A stretch of 5,060 nucleotides of DNA from Thermoplasmatota archaeon (GTDB lineage Archaea > Thermoplasmatota > Thermoplasmata > RBG-16-68-12 > JAJISG01): positions 1 to 5,060 of the forward strand of contig JAJISG010000277.1 of NCBI GenBank assembly GCA_022848835.1. Reading direction: 5' to 3'. The translations under genes and the position numbers were made by a program. The notes below the pieces were generated by a model, which saw only the letters and a list, made by a program, of their open reading frames with translations, was not told where the DNA came from and did not search any database. This document shows, piece after piece, positions 4,420-5,060 of this stretch. Positions within the stretch are counted from its first letter, which is position 1. The number at the start of each line of letters is the position of its first letter.

Positions 4420-5060
4420 CTATCGACCCCGCCGCCTCGACCTCCTTCTCACTCTTCGTTGAAGCCTCTCCGGCGGCTTCTCGTGGGTTCTCCTGACCCT
4501 CTGAATCAGGGTCTCCACCTCAGACTTCAGATCCTCCGCAATGAACCGACCAGTGTGTGCGTCGGCCCTGGCCGCTATGGCTAGCTTCGCCGCCAAACCC
4601 CTGGCAATGGCGCCTCTCTGCCAATACGGCGCATTGTGCACCCATGGGTGCTGGAAGAGAACGCCGTGCTTGGGAGGCTTCGTTCCCTTCTTCAGGTGTC
4701 GAAACAGGGCCTTCTCTGCACCCAGGAGCTGAACAGTACTGGCCGGCATCCTGGCCAGCTCGCCCAGGCCACCTGCGTGGGAGAGCATTCTGGCACCGAT
4801 GATGGGACCTGCCAGGTGAGCCACGTTGGGCACCAGATCTCTCATCTTTCCCTCGAGATAGGCCTCGAGATGTGATCGACGACCATAGAGTTCCCGGGCT
4901 AGCTCCGCCAGTCCCTGGATCGCCCTCATGTCATCGGCTTCAAGGTCAGCTCCCACAGACTCCGCGGCTTCGATGGGCATCTCCTCCCGCTTACCGTGCT
5001 CGGCCACCAAACGCAGAAACTCCCTCGTATCTACTATCCGGATCAGCTCGGGAAAGTGGA
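4420..5060 (-). CDS. nop5: Nop5 (Nop56/58-like) box C/D sRNP core protein, C-terminal part; 5' end outside the window
   Basis: The reading frame is open to the window edge, giving 212 C-terminal residues of a protein usually near 400. The first visible residues, HFPEL, belong to the conserved Nop5 motif that normally reads WYxxHFPEL, so the TTG at 5010 is an internal codon, not the start. Nop5 bridges L7Ae bound to box C/D guide RNA and the methyltransferase fibrillarin, which methylates rRNA and tRNA 2'-hydroxyls. Visible parts, numbered from the edge, are the second half of a coiled-coil region (about 40-70), then the Nop RNP-binding domain with HLAGPIIGARMLSHAGGL (81-98), MPASTVQLLGAEKALFRHL (104-122), KHGVLFQHPWV (130-140) and the helix ARGLAAKLAIAARAD (152-166). 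The tail (197-212) is 10 Arg of 16 residues and is a likely nonspecific RNA contact. Fibrillarin often lies directly downstream of nop5 in archaea; here a thioredoxin gene occupies that place. Confidence 0.93.
   Translation of the reverse strand, partial: HFPELIRIVDTREFLRLVAEHGKREEMPIEAAESVGADLEADDMRAIQGLAELARELYGRRSHLEAYLEGKMRDLVPNVAHLAGPIIGARMLSHAGGLGELARMPASTVQLLGAEKALFRHLKKGTKPPKHGVLFQHPWVHNAPYWQRGAIARGLAAKLAIAARADAHTGRFIAEDLKSEVETLIQRVRRTHEKPPERLQRRVRRRSRRRGR

Noticed and set aside
4420..5010. Complete 196-residue protein starting at TTG 5010
   Set aside because: The same frame continues upstream to the window edge and encodes the conserved Nop5 HFPEL motif, so the TTG is an internal Leu codon.
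1..5060. CRISPR array, insertion sequence or phage element
   Set aside because: No long spaced repeats, transposase motifs, terminal inverted repeats or integrase were seen.

Overview
The window looks archaeal. Its upstream regions carry AT-rich TATA-like boxes at archaeal spacing, and I saw no convincing bacterial -35/-10 pair. One gene is the archaeal/eukaryal box C/D RNP protein Nop5. A second contains an archaeal-type 20S proteasome alpha-subunit domain. TTG and GTG starts sit behind good Shine-Dalgarno sequences. Coding DNA is moderately GC-rich. The phylum cannot be fixed from this sequence; a euryarchaeal or Thermoplasmata-like lineage is only a guess.

Layout. Positions 64-1347 (minus) encode a 12-helix MFS transporter. 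Positions 1415-2134 (minus) encode a 239-residue protein that begins with a ribbon-helix-helix (RHH, CopG/MetJ/Arc-type) DNA-binding domain and continues into a proteasome alpha-subunit domain. The two genes are 67 bp apart and probably form one transcription unit, with the RHH-proteasome gene first. A divergent intergenic region follows at 2135-2317. It carries a TATA box for the minus-strand unit, three ACGTAT direct repeats spaced exactly 11 bp apart between that TATA box and the start codon, a 16-bp palindrome, and a TATA box for the plus-strand gene. Positions 2318-3979 (plus) encode a 553-residue long-chain acyl-CoA synthetase-like adenylating enzyme. It converges, across an 81-bp gap, on a thioredoxin (4061-4384, minus). 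Upstream of the thioredoxin on the same strand is nop5 (4420 to beyond 5060), whose 5' end lies outside the window.

The notable element is the RHH-proteasome alpha fusion. The alpha domain keeps the family's N-terminal signature (FDR...PDGRIYQLEYARE), the lysine equivalent to the activator-docking Lys66 of Thermoplasma alpha, the SGxVxDAR motif and the DPSGxxxExxAxAIG motif. The pore-gating N-terminal extension is replaced by a complete RHH domain of about 45 residues. The gene's own promoter has phased direct repeats of the kind RHH proteins bind, so autoregulation is likely. Whether the protein is a proteasome ring subunit tethered to DNA, or a transcription factor that uses the alpha fold for oligomerisation or sensing, cannot be decided from sequence. 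I do not know of a described protein with this architecture.

The other genes are ordinary: fatty-acid or carboxylate activation, membrane export or import, thiol redox chemistry and RNA 2'-O-methylation. They share no evident pathway. The transporter may belong to the regulon of the RHH-alpha protein, since it lies just downstream.
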